Part shown: piece by piece, positions 53,518-62,908 of the stretch
How positions within the stretch are numbered: the first letter of the stretch is position 1
How the letters are laid out: each line of letters begins with the position of its first letter
Assembly: GCA_035437945.1 (NCBI GenBank)
Contig: DAOMZG010000002.1
Location: forward strand, 1 to 64,000
Direction: 5' to 3'
Length of the DNA: 64,000 bases
From: UBA9464 sp003445095
GTDB taxonomy: Bacteria; Verrucomicrobiota; Verrucomicrobiia; Limisphaerales; UBA9464
Position numbers and translations under genes: made by a program
The notes under the pieces: generated by a model
The model's database searches: none
What the model was told of the DNA's origin: nothing
The model's input: only the letters and a program-made list of their open reading frames with translations

Positions 53518-54864
53518 TCAACCTGCGAGTTGGGTGGTGGGAGACTCCGCCGCAGCACCTGAAGCTTCCAGGACCTTGCGAGTCGCGGTCACCATATGGC
53601 GCGCCATCACCACGTCGGAGTAGCGAGCGAATACGCTCTCGCGTCCGCGGTCACCCAGTTCCCGGAGGCGAGCGGGTTCCAACAAGAGCGGTTCGAGCGC
53701 AGCCGCCAACGCTTCCGCCGTATTCGGGCCCGAAATCACGCCGCCGCCCGTGTCGGCCAGCAATTCTGGATACGTCACCGCGTTCGGCTGCACCAAAGGC
53801 GTTCCTGCCGCCAGTGATTCGATGACATAGAGGCCAAATGCCTCGCTCATCTTCGCCGGCACGGACAGCACATCGCACGAGGCATAAAACTCTACCTTTT
53901 CCTCGCGCGAAACGTTGGGATGAAAGGAAACATCACCCATCACGCCTGCGGACGAAAGGGCCTGGCGTTGCTCCTCGACGAAGGCTTCGTCCCCGGGACC
54001 GCATCCGCCACCGATCTTCAATTTCAAATGGGGAACCCGGCCGCGTCGGCGCAACTCAATGAAGGCGGCCACGACCGTATCCAGGCCCTTCTCCGAACAC
54101 ATCCGGGCAAAAAAGCCGAGCGTCAGTGGGTCGCCCGCCCGTTTAGCCCCACGCGCGGGAAGTAGCGAATAGCCGTCGAGGCTGATCCCATTCGGTACCA
54201 CCTGAACTTTGTTCGACGGTAAGGCTAAGCGTTCTCCCATCCGTTGCGCGAAGTACTTCGAGGGCGAAATCCACCCGTCCACGTCGGCCGCGCGTTGGGC
54301 GAGCGTGGACCAAGCCCTGGATTTCCACGGCTCGGGCATCGCGTCGAGGAACGATTCTTCGCTTTGGAGGAACGTAATCACTCGGGTACCGAGCGTTTCG
54401 CGGAGTCGGCGAGCAAATCCAACCAGGAGGGCGTTCGAAAGGAACACGGCGTCGGGCTTGGGCAAATGCTTCAGCCACGAAACGAGTTCGTCGAGATCCC
54501 GGGCTTGATTGCCGTGCTCACCTTCCAGCATCGAAATTGTCAGTTCGCCAACATCGCCCGCCCGAGTCTTGGCCGCTTTGCCGGCGACAAATTTCAACAC
54601 CGAGGGCGCGTCGAACACCTTTCGCAGCCATTGGGGAGCATGGCGATACCAGGATGATTTCTGATCGAAGAAGACATTGAGACCTCCGTAGAACGTCGGT
54701 GTTTGGCCGCGCGTCGAGGCTTCATCCAGCGTTAGCGGCAAGTACAGCGGTACCATCACGGTGTCGTGTCCTTGGAGCCGTAGTGCCGCAACGAGTGCGT
54801 TATCCCGGAAACAGTTTCCGCAGTACATGCCACCGGCACCCGGAGTGATCTGTACGAGATTCAC
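53518..54864 (-). CDS. glycosyltransferase family 4 protein
   Basis: 448 aa, GT-B fold. LVQITPGAGGMYCGNCFRDN at the start is the acceptor-side loop, and SEAFGLYVIESLAAGTPLV the donor-binding E-x7-E motif. Retaining GT4 enzymes use UDP- or GDP-sugars. No signal peptide, likely cytoplasmic. It is convergent with mcsB (55 bp). The sugar and product are unknown. Confidence 0.9.
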   Translation of the reverse strand: MNLVQITPGAGGMYCGNCFRDNALVAALRLQGHDTVMVPLYLPLTLDEASTRGQTPTFYGGLNVFFDQKSSWYRHAPQWLRKVFDAPSVLKFVAGKAAKTRAGDVGELTISMLEGEHGNQARDLDELVSWLKHLPKPDAVFLSNALLVGFARRLRETLGTRVITFLQSEESFLDAMPEPWKSRAWSTLAQRAADVDGWISPSKYFAQRMGERLALPSNKVQVVPNGISLDGYSLLPARGAKRAGDPLTLGFFARMCSEKGLDTVVAAFIELRRRGRVPHLKLKIGGGCGPGDEAFVEEQRQALSSAGVMGDVSFHPNVSREEKVEFYASCDVLSVPAKMSEAFGLYVIESLAAGTPLVQPNAVTYPELLADTGGGVISGPNTAEALAAALEPLLLEPARLRELGDRGRESVFARYSDVVMARHMVTATRKVLEASGAAAESPTTQLAG

Positions 54865-54977
54865 GTTCGTCGAATAGTTTTAGACCGGCATCTTCCGGCA
54901 GAATCGCCTGGTGAGCAAGTGAGCGTCAACAATCGCGGCCGCTTTGAGACGTATGCACGCGGAAGAAAATGGGGGAT

Positions 54978-55115
54978 AACCACGAATGGGATCGATGATT
55001 TCCTGCGTCGGACCCGACTGGTGGACTCACCTTTTGGTGGCCAGAACCCATACTTACCAAAGCATTCTTTCGACCTCTGCCTCTTGGTGTGCTTTCGTGT
55101 CCATTCGTGGTTGAA
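54978..55115. repeat. two short CCACGAATG-type repeat copies
   Basis: AACCACGAATGG at 54978-54989 and, on the other strand, TTCAACCACGAATGGACACG-type sequence at 55094-55115. They match 12256-12281. Both are in the gap between the GT4 gene and the chorismate-lyase-like gene. Confidence 0.45.
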
Positions 55116-55126
55116 CAGTGAGTCGT

Positions 55127-55672
55127 TCACGCTGGGAGAATTTCGATGATTTCAGCTAACGGCCGGCCTTTTTCATCGCGAAGCGTGTTTTGCCGGCCGT
55201 AAGTCCACACTCGCTCCGACCAGCGGAAAACGGCGGCGATGAAGGCATCGGGAGCGAATCGCAAATACGCACTGGGCCGACTCGAATAGCGGAGGCCGCT
55301 CGCGTTGAGAATACCGCCCAAAGGCAAATGTGCCTCTAGGATCTGCGACCGCCATGGTTCAGCGAACCGTTCCAGGTAGATCTTGATGGCGCCGAACTCG
55401 ACCGGTTGATCTCCTCGATCCAGCTCCAGCACGGACTCCCGACAGTACGTCGTGGCGTCGCTGTATTTCGACAGCACCCGAAGATGTATCGAACATCCAT
55501 GGAATTGCTCCAGCGTTCGCGTCATGTCCCGCTCGTGCACCAGCAGTGACCGAGCCGGTTCCGGAATTTCGGCAGGCTGAACTTCGACGAACTCCGGCAG
55601 CGGACGCCCGTCGCGCAGACAAAACTCGTCCAGTGGGTGAATACGGGAACGCATGGAGTCGGTCGGCATCAT
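55127..55672 (-). CDS. chorismate-lyase (UbiC)-like protein
   Basis: 181 aa. LLVHERDMTRTLEQFHG matches the DSMT-type start of UbiC (Met34 region), and YGRQNTLRDEKGRPLAEIIEILP aligns with the C-terminal WGRRSRLRLSGKPLLLTEL-type segment that carries the catalytic Glu155 (here E174 or E177). E. coli UbiC cleaves chorismate to 4-hydroxybenzoate and pyruvate. No ubiquinone genes are in the window, so it could be a family member with a different substrate. The phosphotriesterase-like gene lies upstream and its stop overlaps this start (ATGA type). Confidence 0.72.
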   Translation of the reverse strand: MMPTDSMRSRIHPLDEFCLRDGRPLPEFVEVQPAEIPEPARSLLVHERDMTRTLEQFHGCSIHLRVLSKYSDATTYCRESVLELDRGDQPVEFGAIKIYLERFAEPWRSQILEAHLPLGGILNASGLRYSSRPSAYLRFAPDAFIAAVFRWSERVWTYGRQNTLRDEKGRPLAEIIEILPA

Positions 55673-56730
55673 GAGCTCAGGCGGCGGCGAATGGTTAGAG
55701 CTTCGCGCGGATTTTTGATGAGCAGTTGATCTAACTCTGCCTCGGTGAATCCGCGCTGACGCAAATCAGGAAGCAACTGAGTGAACACCGATTGGTACGG
55801 CGCCGTGTTCCCGTTGCCGAATAAGGCTAACCGATTTCCGGAAGGCGCGTCGCCGTCCACGGCCCAGCCGTCATCATGCGAGAGCAACACTCGATTCAAC
55901 GTGCCCGCCTCGCGATGGGCAGTCATGAAGTTCGGATAGCGCAGCACATTGGGAGGAGACAGCGAGTAGCCATCGAGGCTGATCCATGTTCCTCGCCGGG
56001 CCGCCTCTAATTGAAGCGGCCCGGGATCATTTTGAGCGTGAACCCAAATCAGAGCGTCGGGCCGAACGCCGGCTGCACCAAGGATCCGAATTTCATCCAG
56101 GGCCGCCGCACCGTCGCCCGTGTGAATTGCAATCGTCAGCCCCGTTTCCCGATGAACCTGCGCGGCCGCCCGGACGAGCTTGGCATCCACCGGTGGCAAC
56201 CGACCACCACCCGTACCGAGCTTCAGGAAACCAGGACGAATACCCGTGCCTTCGATGCCGTGGTGCCACTCGGCGAGCCAGCGGGCTGCAATTTGCTCAG
56301 CCGATTCTGTGTGCGCCTCGGGCGGGAGGAATTTGTGATCCACTGCGGCATACCAGCCTGTGTTGGTGATGATCTGGATCTCCGCCGCGAGGGACAGGCG
56401 CTTCAATAACTCGGGATTTCGACCGATATAACTGGGGGTGCACTCCACCAACGAATTCACCCCCCGGCTCCGAAGCGTTTCAAAATGAGGGAGCGCCGTC
56501 TGGAACGCTGCGTCGGAGTTGTACCTGGGGGGCGAACTCTTCCCGGCACCCACGAAGTCAACCACCACATGCTCGTGGATCAGAGTGCGTCTTAATTCGG
56601 CGGACGGGATTGAGCCGGTGACCGTCATGCAATGGCCGTCCGACGAGGCTCCTCCGGTCACGCAACCCGCGCCAAGCGTGGCTGTCGCAACCGCCGTCGT
56701 GTGGAGAAACACTCTGCGCGTCAGGCCCAC
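55669..56730 (-). CDS. phosphotriesterase-family metal hydrolase, exported lipoprotein-like
   Basis: 353 aa from a GTG at 56730 preceded by a strong AGGGGG Shine-Dalgarno. The frame is open to 56946 but that part has no family similarity. RRVFLHTTAVATATLGAGC gives a Tat-like and lipobox-like export signal. Metal ligands fit the PTE family: His52/His54 (HEH), the bridging Lys170 (FLKLGTGGG), His203, His231 and Asp286 region (LSHDDGW). The substrate may be a lactone or phosphoester. The stop overlaps the start of the chorismate-lyase-like gene by 4 bp. Confidence 0.82.
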   Translation of the reverse strand: MGLTRRVFLHTTAVATATLGAGCVTGGASSDGHCMTVTGSIPSAELRRTLIHEHVVVDFVGAGKSSPPRYNSDAAFQTALPHFETLRSRGVNSLVECTPSYIGRNPELLKRLSLAAEIQIITNTGWYAAVDHKFLPPEAHTESAEQIAARWLAEWHHGIEGTGIRPGFLKLGTGGGRLPPVDAKLVRAAAQVHRETGLTIAIHTGDGAAALDEIRILGAAGVRPDALIWVHAQNDPGPLQLEAARRGTWISLDGYSLSPPNVLRYPNFMTAHREAGTLNRVLLSHDDGWAVDGDAPSGNRLALFGNGNTAPYQSVFTQLLPDLRQRGFTEAELDQLLIKNPREALTIRRRLSS

Positions 56731-57200
56731 TGTTCCCCCTGCAGCGCCATTTGAACGCTGGGCAACAGACCATCCGCCCAACGGGATGCACAATTCATAC
56801 GCGTGCGTACAAAAACTGACAGACCGACCCAGCGCAAGCGCGGGTTTGCTTCGATGGTCGGCGTTCACCGCAGCCCGGTGGGGCGACGCGTTGCGGAGCC
56901 GTTCGCGTGTAAAGTCACCCACCCACCAATTCGCGGAGGCACGCACGGCTCGACGGAAGCCTCGCCCGACCGATGTGTGGCTGCGTCACCATGCCAAGCT
57001 CCCATTTTCCGGAATGGACCTGCCTCGGGGGTCATGAGGCCGGAGGATCGGGAGCGACAAACGTTCCCCGCTAATTCAAAGCGGCCGCAAACTAATCGAG
57101 ACGGAGCACAATTTGTGGGTCGCTTCGAATCTATGGGGGCTCAGTTCATAGGTCGCTTCACGATCAGCTCAGTCGAAAAATCAACTTTAGAGTTCCCTTC
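56731..57200. other. divergent intergenic region, no gene found
   Basis: 470 bp between divergent genes. It contains the minus-strand frame in front of the PTE gene, which lacks family similarity and is not translated if the GTG at 56730 is used. The rest shows no features. The promoters of both genes must be here. Confidence 0.4.
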
Positions 57201-58109
57201 ATGCTCGAGATTTGGTGCTTCAAGCGCGTGCGCGTCCTCCACATTCATGCCCATTTCGATGATTTCGAGTTTGTCGCGGCCGGCACCTATGAATTGTGGC
57301 GCCGTCGGCTCGGAACCGATTTTCAGGGCAAGATCCTCGTCTGCACCGACGGCCGGTCGGGCCATCACTTTCGTTCCCGCGAAGAAACGGCGCGGGTGCG
57401 GCTCGCCGAACAAGCGGCCAGCGCCGCCCTGGGTGGTTACGCCTTCGAGCTGTTGCGCAAGCCCGATGGAACTCCGTTTGAAGAAGCTTGCCGGACTCTG
57501 ACTTCTGACCTCCTCGCCGCCCTGTGGCAGGCCATTCGCGCCTTCGAACCTGACTATTTGCTCTGCCCTCCACTCCCCGTCGATCCGTTGGCGGGCATCC
57601 ACCCCGATCATGTCACCGTGGCCGAGGCGATCCGTCGCGTCGCCTACATGATCAATGTGCCGCACGCATTCCTGACGGAATATCCGGGAGCCGACGAATC
57701 GCAGTCGCGCTGGGTGAAGACGCCCGTAATCCTGAACACTTACGATGCGTACATGATGGGCGCCAACTCGTTTGATCTCGCGGTGGATGTGGAAGAGTGC
57801 TTCGACATGGTGGCAGCGGAGTCCTGGTGCCATCAAAGTCAGATCAACGAATGGTTGCCCTGGGTGGCACGCCACCAAATAGAACCGACCGCGAATATTG
57901 CCGCTTGGAAGGAGAAGCTCCGGGCACGCTGGGAACGTCAGGCCCGAGAATTGGGTCTGCCACCGGGGCGGGCCTATGAAGTCTTCACCGTGACTGCGTG
58001 GGGCGAGGTGCCGACGGTGGCGCAATTGGTTCGGGACTTTCCACCGCTGGTCGCTGACGCGGGACGGGAGGAACGCCTCGCGGCGCGTTTGGGCCGCGCG
58101 GCCGGATAA
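57201..58109 (+). CDS. PIG-L family deacetylase
   Basis: 302 aa. HAHFDDFEF (a variant of the AHPDDE motif) and HPDHVTVAE supply the His/Asp/His zinc ligands of the LmbE/PIG-L fold. Members remove N-acetyl groups from GlcNAc-type substrates, mycothiol, bacillithiol or teicoplanin precursors. A GTG at 57225 is another possible start. No bacillithiol genes are nearby, so the substrate is unknown. Convergent with the HNH gene by 12 bp. Confidence 0.86.
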   Translation: MLEIWCFKRVRVLHIHAHFDDFEFVAAGTYELWRRRLGTDFQGKILVCTDGRSGHHFRSREETARVRLAEQAASAALGGYAFELLRKPDGTPFEEACRTLTSDLLAALWQAIRAFEPDYLLCPPLPVDPLAGIHPDHVTVAEAIRRVAYMINVPHAFLTEYPGADESQSRWVKTPVILNTYDAYMMGANSFDLAVDVEECFDMVAAESWCHQSQINEWLPWVARHQIEPTANIAAWKEKLRARWERQARELGLPPGRAYEVFTVTAWGEVPTVAQLVRDFPPLVADAGREERLAARLGRAAG

Positions 58110-58121
58110 ACCTTCGGACAC

Positions 58122-59045
58122 CTATCCGCCTCTTTGCCGCAAGAGAAAGTCCCTGACTTCTTCAATGCTGAAGGCCGGCACGCGTCGATGGAGTACTGCG
58201 TGGCAGTTTGGACACACCGGACGCAAGTCCCCGACTGGATCGACCTCGTGAGAGCTGCCGAGTTCGGATAGCGGGCGAAGATGATGAACGTGAATGAGGC
58301 CCTCGGCCACCGAACCGAAGGCCGTCCCGAACGAAAATCCGCAGACGACACACGCGCTTCCGTGTTCGGCGATGCAAAGAGCACGAGCCCGGGGATCCCG
58401 CTCATAGGCATTGACCGTGATCTGATATTGTGCGCCCTCGATCATCGGCTCCGACGAATCAAGTTCGTCGGGAAGCGGGTCAACTCGCAAATCCATCGCC
58501 TCCGAATTGAGATAACTTGGTCGAGGCAACGCTGTCGCGAGGACTCGTTCGACGTGTTCCAAAATCGCTGGTGACCAACTTTGCTTGAACGGTGACATCC
58601 GCTTGAACGATGCGGCTGCTCGAATGTAGCGGTCGTGGGCCTGGCGGACTGCCGGAGGAAGTGATGCGAGCCGAGACGATGGAACAAAACAGCGACCCGA
58701 CGGAATCGGGACGGCAGGGTAGAACGGACAGTCAGAAATCTCGATCTCGAATCGCGTTGCTACGTCGGGGGAGTTGGGTGATATCGGCGACTCGAAGAGA
58801 AACCAAATACCTTTTGGTTCGAGAGTGAGGGTTTCTACTTGGCCGACGTTCAATCGGAGCCGGTCTGAAAACATCGTGACCTCCCAACACGAATCGGCAA
58901 CGGCATGAGCGACCCGGATTGAAGCCGACAGATTTTCAGCAACAGCCCACGACACGGCTGGGTCGGGCCAAAGGGACCTAAAGAGGCGCGCCGCACTGCG
59001 CTGGTCGTAACGGTCGATTGTCGGGTTGAATTGTTCCAGTGCCAC
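58122..59045 (-). CDS. HNH endonuclease
   Basis: 307 aa, GTG start. The C-terminal 100 residues hold the HNH nuclease: ACVVCGF, HVHHLRPLSE, DLRPVCPNCHAVLH; the two CxxC pairs are a zinc finger supporting the HNH motif. The N-terminal 190 residues are not recognised and may bind DNA. Such fusions are often restriction-like or homing-type nucleases. The gene follows the DUF442 gene by 13 bp on the same strand. The role may be defence. Confidence 0.82.
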   Translation of the reverse strand: MALEQFNPTIDRYDQRSAARLFRSLWPDPAVSWAVAENLSASIRVAHAVADSCWEVTMFSDRLRLNVGQVETLTLEPKGIWFLFESPISPNSPDVATRFEIEISDCPFYPAVPIPSGRCFVPSSRLASLPPAVRQAHDRYIRAAASFKRMSPFKQSWSPAILEHVERVLATALPRPSYLNSEAMDLRVDPLPDELDSSEPMIEGAQYQITVNAYERDPRARALCIAEHGSACVVCGFSFGTAFGSVAEGLIHVHHLRPLSELGSSHEVDPVGDLRPVCPNCHAVLHRRVPAFSIEEVRDFLLRQRGG

Positions 59046-59058
59046 GAAGCGACCTCCG

Positions 59059-59538
59059 TTACTTAACCCCGTGCGAAGCTAAGAACTCCATCCACACCGC
59101 ATCGGGTTCCCAGAGTTGGCGCATCTCCCGAAGAGCGTTATCACGCGACCAACCCCAACGGCGCACGCCGTAGATCGCCAAGAACGCCGAAACCCGGTAG
59201 TTCATCGCGCAATGAACCAAGAGGGTCTCGTTCGGCCGGACATCCATCGCCTGGCAGAATTCTTCCCAATTCTCTTCGGTCGGAGCCGCGAAGTTCACGG
59301 GAATGGGTATGTATTGCATTCCCAACCCTTCCACAGTAGCGCGTTCGTTAGGCAGTGCGCCCGTCGAAGTCGGTAGCGCGAGATTGATCACCGTTCGCAC
59401 TCCCACCAAGGCGACCGAGGTCATCTGCGCTTCCGTCGGTTGACCCGCGGTTAGAATGCGGTCGGTGACCCGGCGGTAGTTGAGCATTGCCCGAAGCTTT
59501 AGGTCGGGGATTTGTTGGTCGTTCGGTTTTTGAGGCAT
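59059..59538 (-). CDS. DUF442-like protein tyrosine phosphatase family protein
   Basis: 159 aa. VHCAMNYRVSAF is the Cys-x4-Arg phosphatase loop characteristic of the DUF442/BLH group. YRRVTDRILTAGQPTEAQM is the usual start. These small cytoplasmic proteins are dual-specificity-like phosphatases or sulfur enzymes; in some bacteria they accompany rhodanese and sulfide genes. It lies between the DUF1549 gene (24 bp upstream) and the HNH gene. Confidence 0.85.
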   Translation of the reverse strand: MPQKPNDQQIPDLKLRAMLNYRRVTDRILTAGQPTEAQMTSVALVGVRTVINLALPTSTGALPNERATVEGLGMQYIPIPVNFAAPTEENWEEFCQAMDVRPNETLLVHCAMNYRVSAFLAIYGVRRWGWSRDNALREMRQLWEPDAVWMEFLASHGVK

Positions 59539-59562
59539 GGCAAACCAACGCGGAGATTCGGG

Positions 59563-62500
59563 TTATCGCGTGATCGTCTCATTTAGATTAAGCAGCACGT
59601 TGGCGACGGCAGTCATCGCGGCAAGCTCGGGTGAATTGGCGTTCTCAGGTATTTTTGATTCGCCCACCTTGAGCAGTTCGTCGGCCGTCTTGGGGTTGAC
59701 GCGAAAGTTAGCGAGCTGTTGGTCGTAAGTCTGTTGCAACACGGCGAGCTCGTCGGATTGAGGCGGACGGCCTAACGTGTGGCGAAAGGCGCACACGAGG
59801 CGTTTGTTTAAGTCGCCAGGTTCCTCCCTCACGACCCGCTGAGCCAGCCCGCGGGCGGCTTCAACAAAAGCGGGATCGTTCATCAACACGAGCGATTGAA
59901 GCGGCGTCTGCGTGCGCTGGCGGAGGAACGTGCAAACCTCGCGATTCGGGGCATCGAACGTCGCGAACGAGGGATAATGCGCCGAGCGCCGCCAAAAAAC
60001 ATAGAGCCCTCGCCGGTACAGGAGTTCGCCGTGATCCTGTTCAAACTTCGAGTCGGTGCCGTCCCATAGACCGGGCGGTTGGTAAGGCTTCACACTAGGA
60101 CCGCCAATCTTCGGGTTGAGCAATCCGGCAATGGCAAGCGCGTTATCGCGAATCATCTCGGCTTCCAGGCGCACGCGCGGACCGCGGGTGAACAAGCGGT
60201 TGTAAGGATCGCGCTCCAGCATTTCCGGCGTGATTGCGGCCGATTGTCGGTAAGTCGCGCTGGTGACAATGAGGCGTACCAGCGACTTGACGCTCCAGGG
60301 CGCCACCATCACCCGGCTTTCGGCCACCCTCTCCCCTCGCTCAGAGCGAGAGGAGAGGGATCCTCCGTCACGAAACTGCGTCGCCAACCAATCGAGCAAT
60401 TCAGGATGGCTCGGCCATTCGCCCTGCGAGCCAAAGTCGTTCGCGGTCTTCACGAGTCCGTTGCCGAAAAACATCGCCCAATAGCGATTCACTGTGACGC
60501 GCGCCATCAGGGGGTGCTCTGGCGAAACTAACCAACGCGCCAAGGCTAGTCGGTTAGTCGGACCGGCCGGAAGCGGAGGCAAGGCCGCTGGCGTACCCGG
60601 CGTGAGCCGTTCCCCCTTATTCCGAAAATCGCCCCGAACAAGCAGGTAAGTTTCCCGCGGCGGGTCCATCTCTTCCATGATCATCGACGACGGAATCTCG
60701 CCATAGAACGCTTCTTTCCGCTGGCGCGCCTTGGCCAGTGCGGCCTCCGAACGCAGATAGTCCACCGCGTGGTTTTCTTTGTAGTACCGGGCGAGATCGC
60801 CGCGTTCTTCGTCGGTCCGAGTCCCCCGGGACTTGGCGAGGATGGGCAGATAACCCTCCCAAGTGAGTGCCGGCACGTCGGCGCCCACCAATGGCCTGCC
60901 ATAGAATCGGACGTCGTCCACCAGGCCCGTGAACATTGCCTCCCCATTCCGGGAACCGAGGCGTAAAGGCTCCGACGTCGCGAACGAATCCTTGAGCTGG
61001 TCCTTCTCGACTTCGACTTCTCGCAGCCGGCCATTCACGTACAACTGCACGCCCGCGGCCTTGCCCGAACCGTCATAGCTGAAAGCGAGGTGCAACCATT
61101 GGTTCTGAGGGAACTGTTCCTTGGTCTTCACCTTGAGCGCGTCGTCGGGCCAGGCGTGGACGAGATGGACTTGAAGTCTTCGGTCACCGACCAGCAGATC
61201 AAAGCCGCGGTACCCAGGAGACTTTTCCATCTTACTCAAGATGGCCCCGTCGCCTTGCAGCTTCACCCACGCGGAGATGCTGAAGGCGTTGGTGCGGTCG
61301 AAGGCGACGAGTTGTCCGAAGTCGGCGTTGACCTTGCCATCGAACTTGAGGGCCTTGCCCAGACGGGCGTCGGAGAACTCGGGTGCGTTCGTTCCTCGGA
61401 ACTCTCCCTTCTCATCCAACGAACCATCGAACGTCAAACGAGCCAGCAAACCTTCCTCGATTGGTTTCGCGGGCGGGCGCTCGTTGACCTCGCGTTCCCA
61501 TTTCTCCTGGGTTTCGCCGAGTTCGTTGATGCGATCCTGAAGAGTCTTCTCCGCGTCCCGGAGAGTGAAGTCTGCCTCGACAAATCGCTGCGCTTGCTCG
61601 GGCGTGGGCACCGGTAGCCGCGGTGGCGGATTGTCGGTGCGAATGCGGTCGAGTCCCTTTTCCGGCACGTTATGAAAGAACGCGTAAAGCCGGTAAAACT
61701 CACGCGTCGTCAACGGGTCATACTTGTGATCGTGACATTCGGTGCAGCCGACGGTGAGCCCAAGCCACACCGCGCCCAAGGTGTTCACCCGGTCGACGAC
61801 GTACTTGTTGAGATATTCGTCGGGATCAGCGCCGCCTTCGTCATTGGTCATGTTGTTTCGGACAAACCCAGTCGCAATGCGCTGACACTGGGTCGCGTTC
61901 GGCAACAAGTCGCCGGCCAGTTGTTCAACGGTGAACTCGTCGTAGGGCTTGTCCTCATTGAAGGCATCAATGACCCAATCGCGCCACAGCCACATGAATC
62001 GCACGCCATCGAAATGGTAACCGCTCGTGTCGGCATAGCGCGCCAGATCCAACCAGTTTTGGGCCAGCCGCTCGCCGTAATGGGGAGAGGCGAGCAGGCG
62101 GTCCACGACGCGTTCGTAGGCGTCGGAGGAATTGTCGGCGAGAAAGGTGTCCACCTCCTCCACGGTCGGTGGAAGGCCCGTGAGGTCGAAGGTTACGCGC
62201 CGCAGCAGCGCCGCCCGGTCGGCTTCGGGATTCGGCTTAAGGCCATCTTTCTCCAAACGCGCGAGGACGAAAAAATCGATCTCGTTCCGCGGCCACCTTT
62301 TGTCTTTCACGGGCGGCAAAGGCGGACGCTCCGGCGGAATAAAGGACCAGTGCTTCTGCCAATGAGCTCCTTCCTTGACCCAGCGTTCCAACAACGCCGC
62401 CTGCTCCGCGGTAATTGGCTTACCGTGTTTGGGAGGCGGCATGATCTCTTCGGGATCCGTCGAAAAGATTCGCTGCACCAAGGAACTCTTGGCGGCATCG

Positions 62501-62796
62501 CCTGGCACTAGGGCACGCTGGCCCGACTTCAGTTCCTTAAAGGCGTCTGCCTCCACGTCGAGCCGCAGTCCCGCCTTCCGCTTGTTTTCATCCGGTCCGT
62601 GGCAGGCGTAGCAGTGGTCGGAGAAAATCGGCCGGACGTCCCGGTTGAAATCGACCTTCGCGTTCGTCGTCGCCGCCTTTCCAAGCGAGGGAAGGAGTAG
62701 CAGCGCACAGATGCTGAACGGCCACCCCCGCCAGATTCGGCCACGGCTGACCAAGCGCCCCGGAAGGCAGCGAGCCCGAAACAACCCAGCGAACAT
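59563..62796 (-). CDS. DUF1549/DUF1553 protein with cytochrome c and LamG insertion
   Basis: 1077 aa. A signal peptide (about residues 1-43) precedes a PSCyt1 heme module (CYACH: C62, C65, H66). The DUF1549 domain follows (LTGLPPTVEEVD, GCTECHDHKYDPL), then a LamG-like domain (about 475-660, AFSISAWVKLQGDGAI, YVNGRLREVEVEK, GLVDDVRFYGRP) and C-terminal DUF1553 (RLEAEMIRDNAL). The LamG may bind a carbohydrate. Unlike the 44.8-kb copy, no DUF1501 gene is next to it. Confidence 0.92.
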   Translation of the reverse strand: MFAGLFRARCLPGRLVSRGRIWRGWPFSICALLLLPSLGKAATTNAKVDFNRDVRPIFSDHCYACHGPDENKRKAGLRLDVEADAFKELKSGQRALVPGDAAKSSLVQRIFSTDPEEIMPPPKHGKPITAEQAALLERWVKEGAHWQKHWSFIPPERPPLPPVKDKRWPRNEIDFFVLARLEKDGLKPNPEADRAALLRRVTFDLTGLPPTVEEVDTFLADNSSDAYERVVDRLLASPHYGERLAQNWLDLARYADTSGYHFDGVRFMWLWRDWVIDAFNEDKPYDEFTVEQLAGDLLPNATQCQRIATGFVRNNMTNDEGGADPDEYLNKYVVDRVNTLGAVWLGLTVGCTECHDHKYDPLTTREFYRLYAFFHNVPEKGLDRIRTDNPPPRLPVPTPEQAQRFVEADFTLRDAEKTLQDRINELGETQEKWEREVNERPPAKPIEEGLLARLTFDGSLDEKGEFRGTNAPEFSDARLGKALKFDGKVNADFGQLVAFDRTNAFSISAWVKLQGDGAILSKMEKSPGYRGFDLLVGDRRLQVHLVHAWPDDALKVKTKEQFPQNQWLHLAFSYDGSGKAAGVQLYVNGRLREVEVEKDQLKDSFATSEPLRLGSRNGEAMFTGLVDDVRFYGRPLVGADVPALTWEGYLPILAKSRGTRTDEERGDLARYYKENHAVDYLRSEAALAKARQRKEAFYGEIPSSMIMEEMDPPRETYLLVRGDFRNKGERLTPGTPAALPPLPAGPTNRLALARWLVSPEHPLMARVTVNRYWAMFFGNGLVKTANDFGSQGEWPSHPELLDWLATQFRDGGSLSSRSERGERVAESRVMVAPWSVKSLVRLIVTSATYRQSAAITPEMLERDPYNRLFTRGPRVRLEAEMIRDNALAIAGLLNPKIGGPSVKPYQPPGLWDGTDSKFEQDHGELLYRRGLYVFWRRSAHYPSFATFDAPNREVCTFLRQRTQTPLQSLVLMNDPAFVEAARGLAQRVVREEPGDLNKRLVCAFRHTLGRPPQSDELAVLQQTYDQQLANFRVNPKTADELLKVGESKIPENANSPELAAMTAVANVLLNLNETITR

Positions 62797-62908
62797 GCCC
62801 GGAGATTGCTCCCGGAGATGAGCGCTTTCAATCTCTCATCGAATTCGGAGGCCGTCGTTTCTCTCCTCAGCTAACAACTAGCGGATCGGGTGGGTTTCCC
62901 TCGTCGGT

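Noticed and set aside
54861..55130. 89-aa minus-strand frame between GT4 and the chorismate-lyase-like gene
   Set aside because: Its sequence comes from the dispersed CCACGAATG repeats, not a gene.
56731..56946. 72-residue N-terminal extension of the PTE-like protein
   Set aside because: A GTG with a strong AGGGGG ribosome-binding site at 56730 puts the Tat/lipobox signal at the N-terminus.
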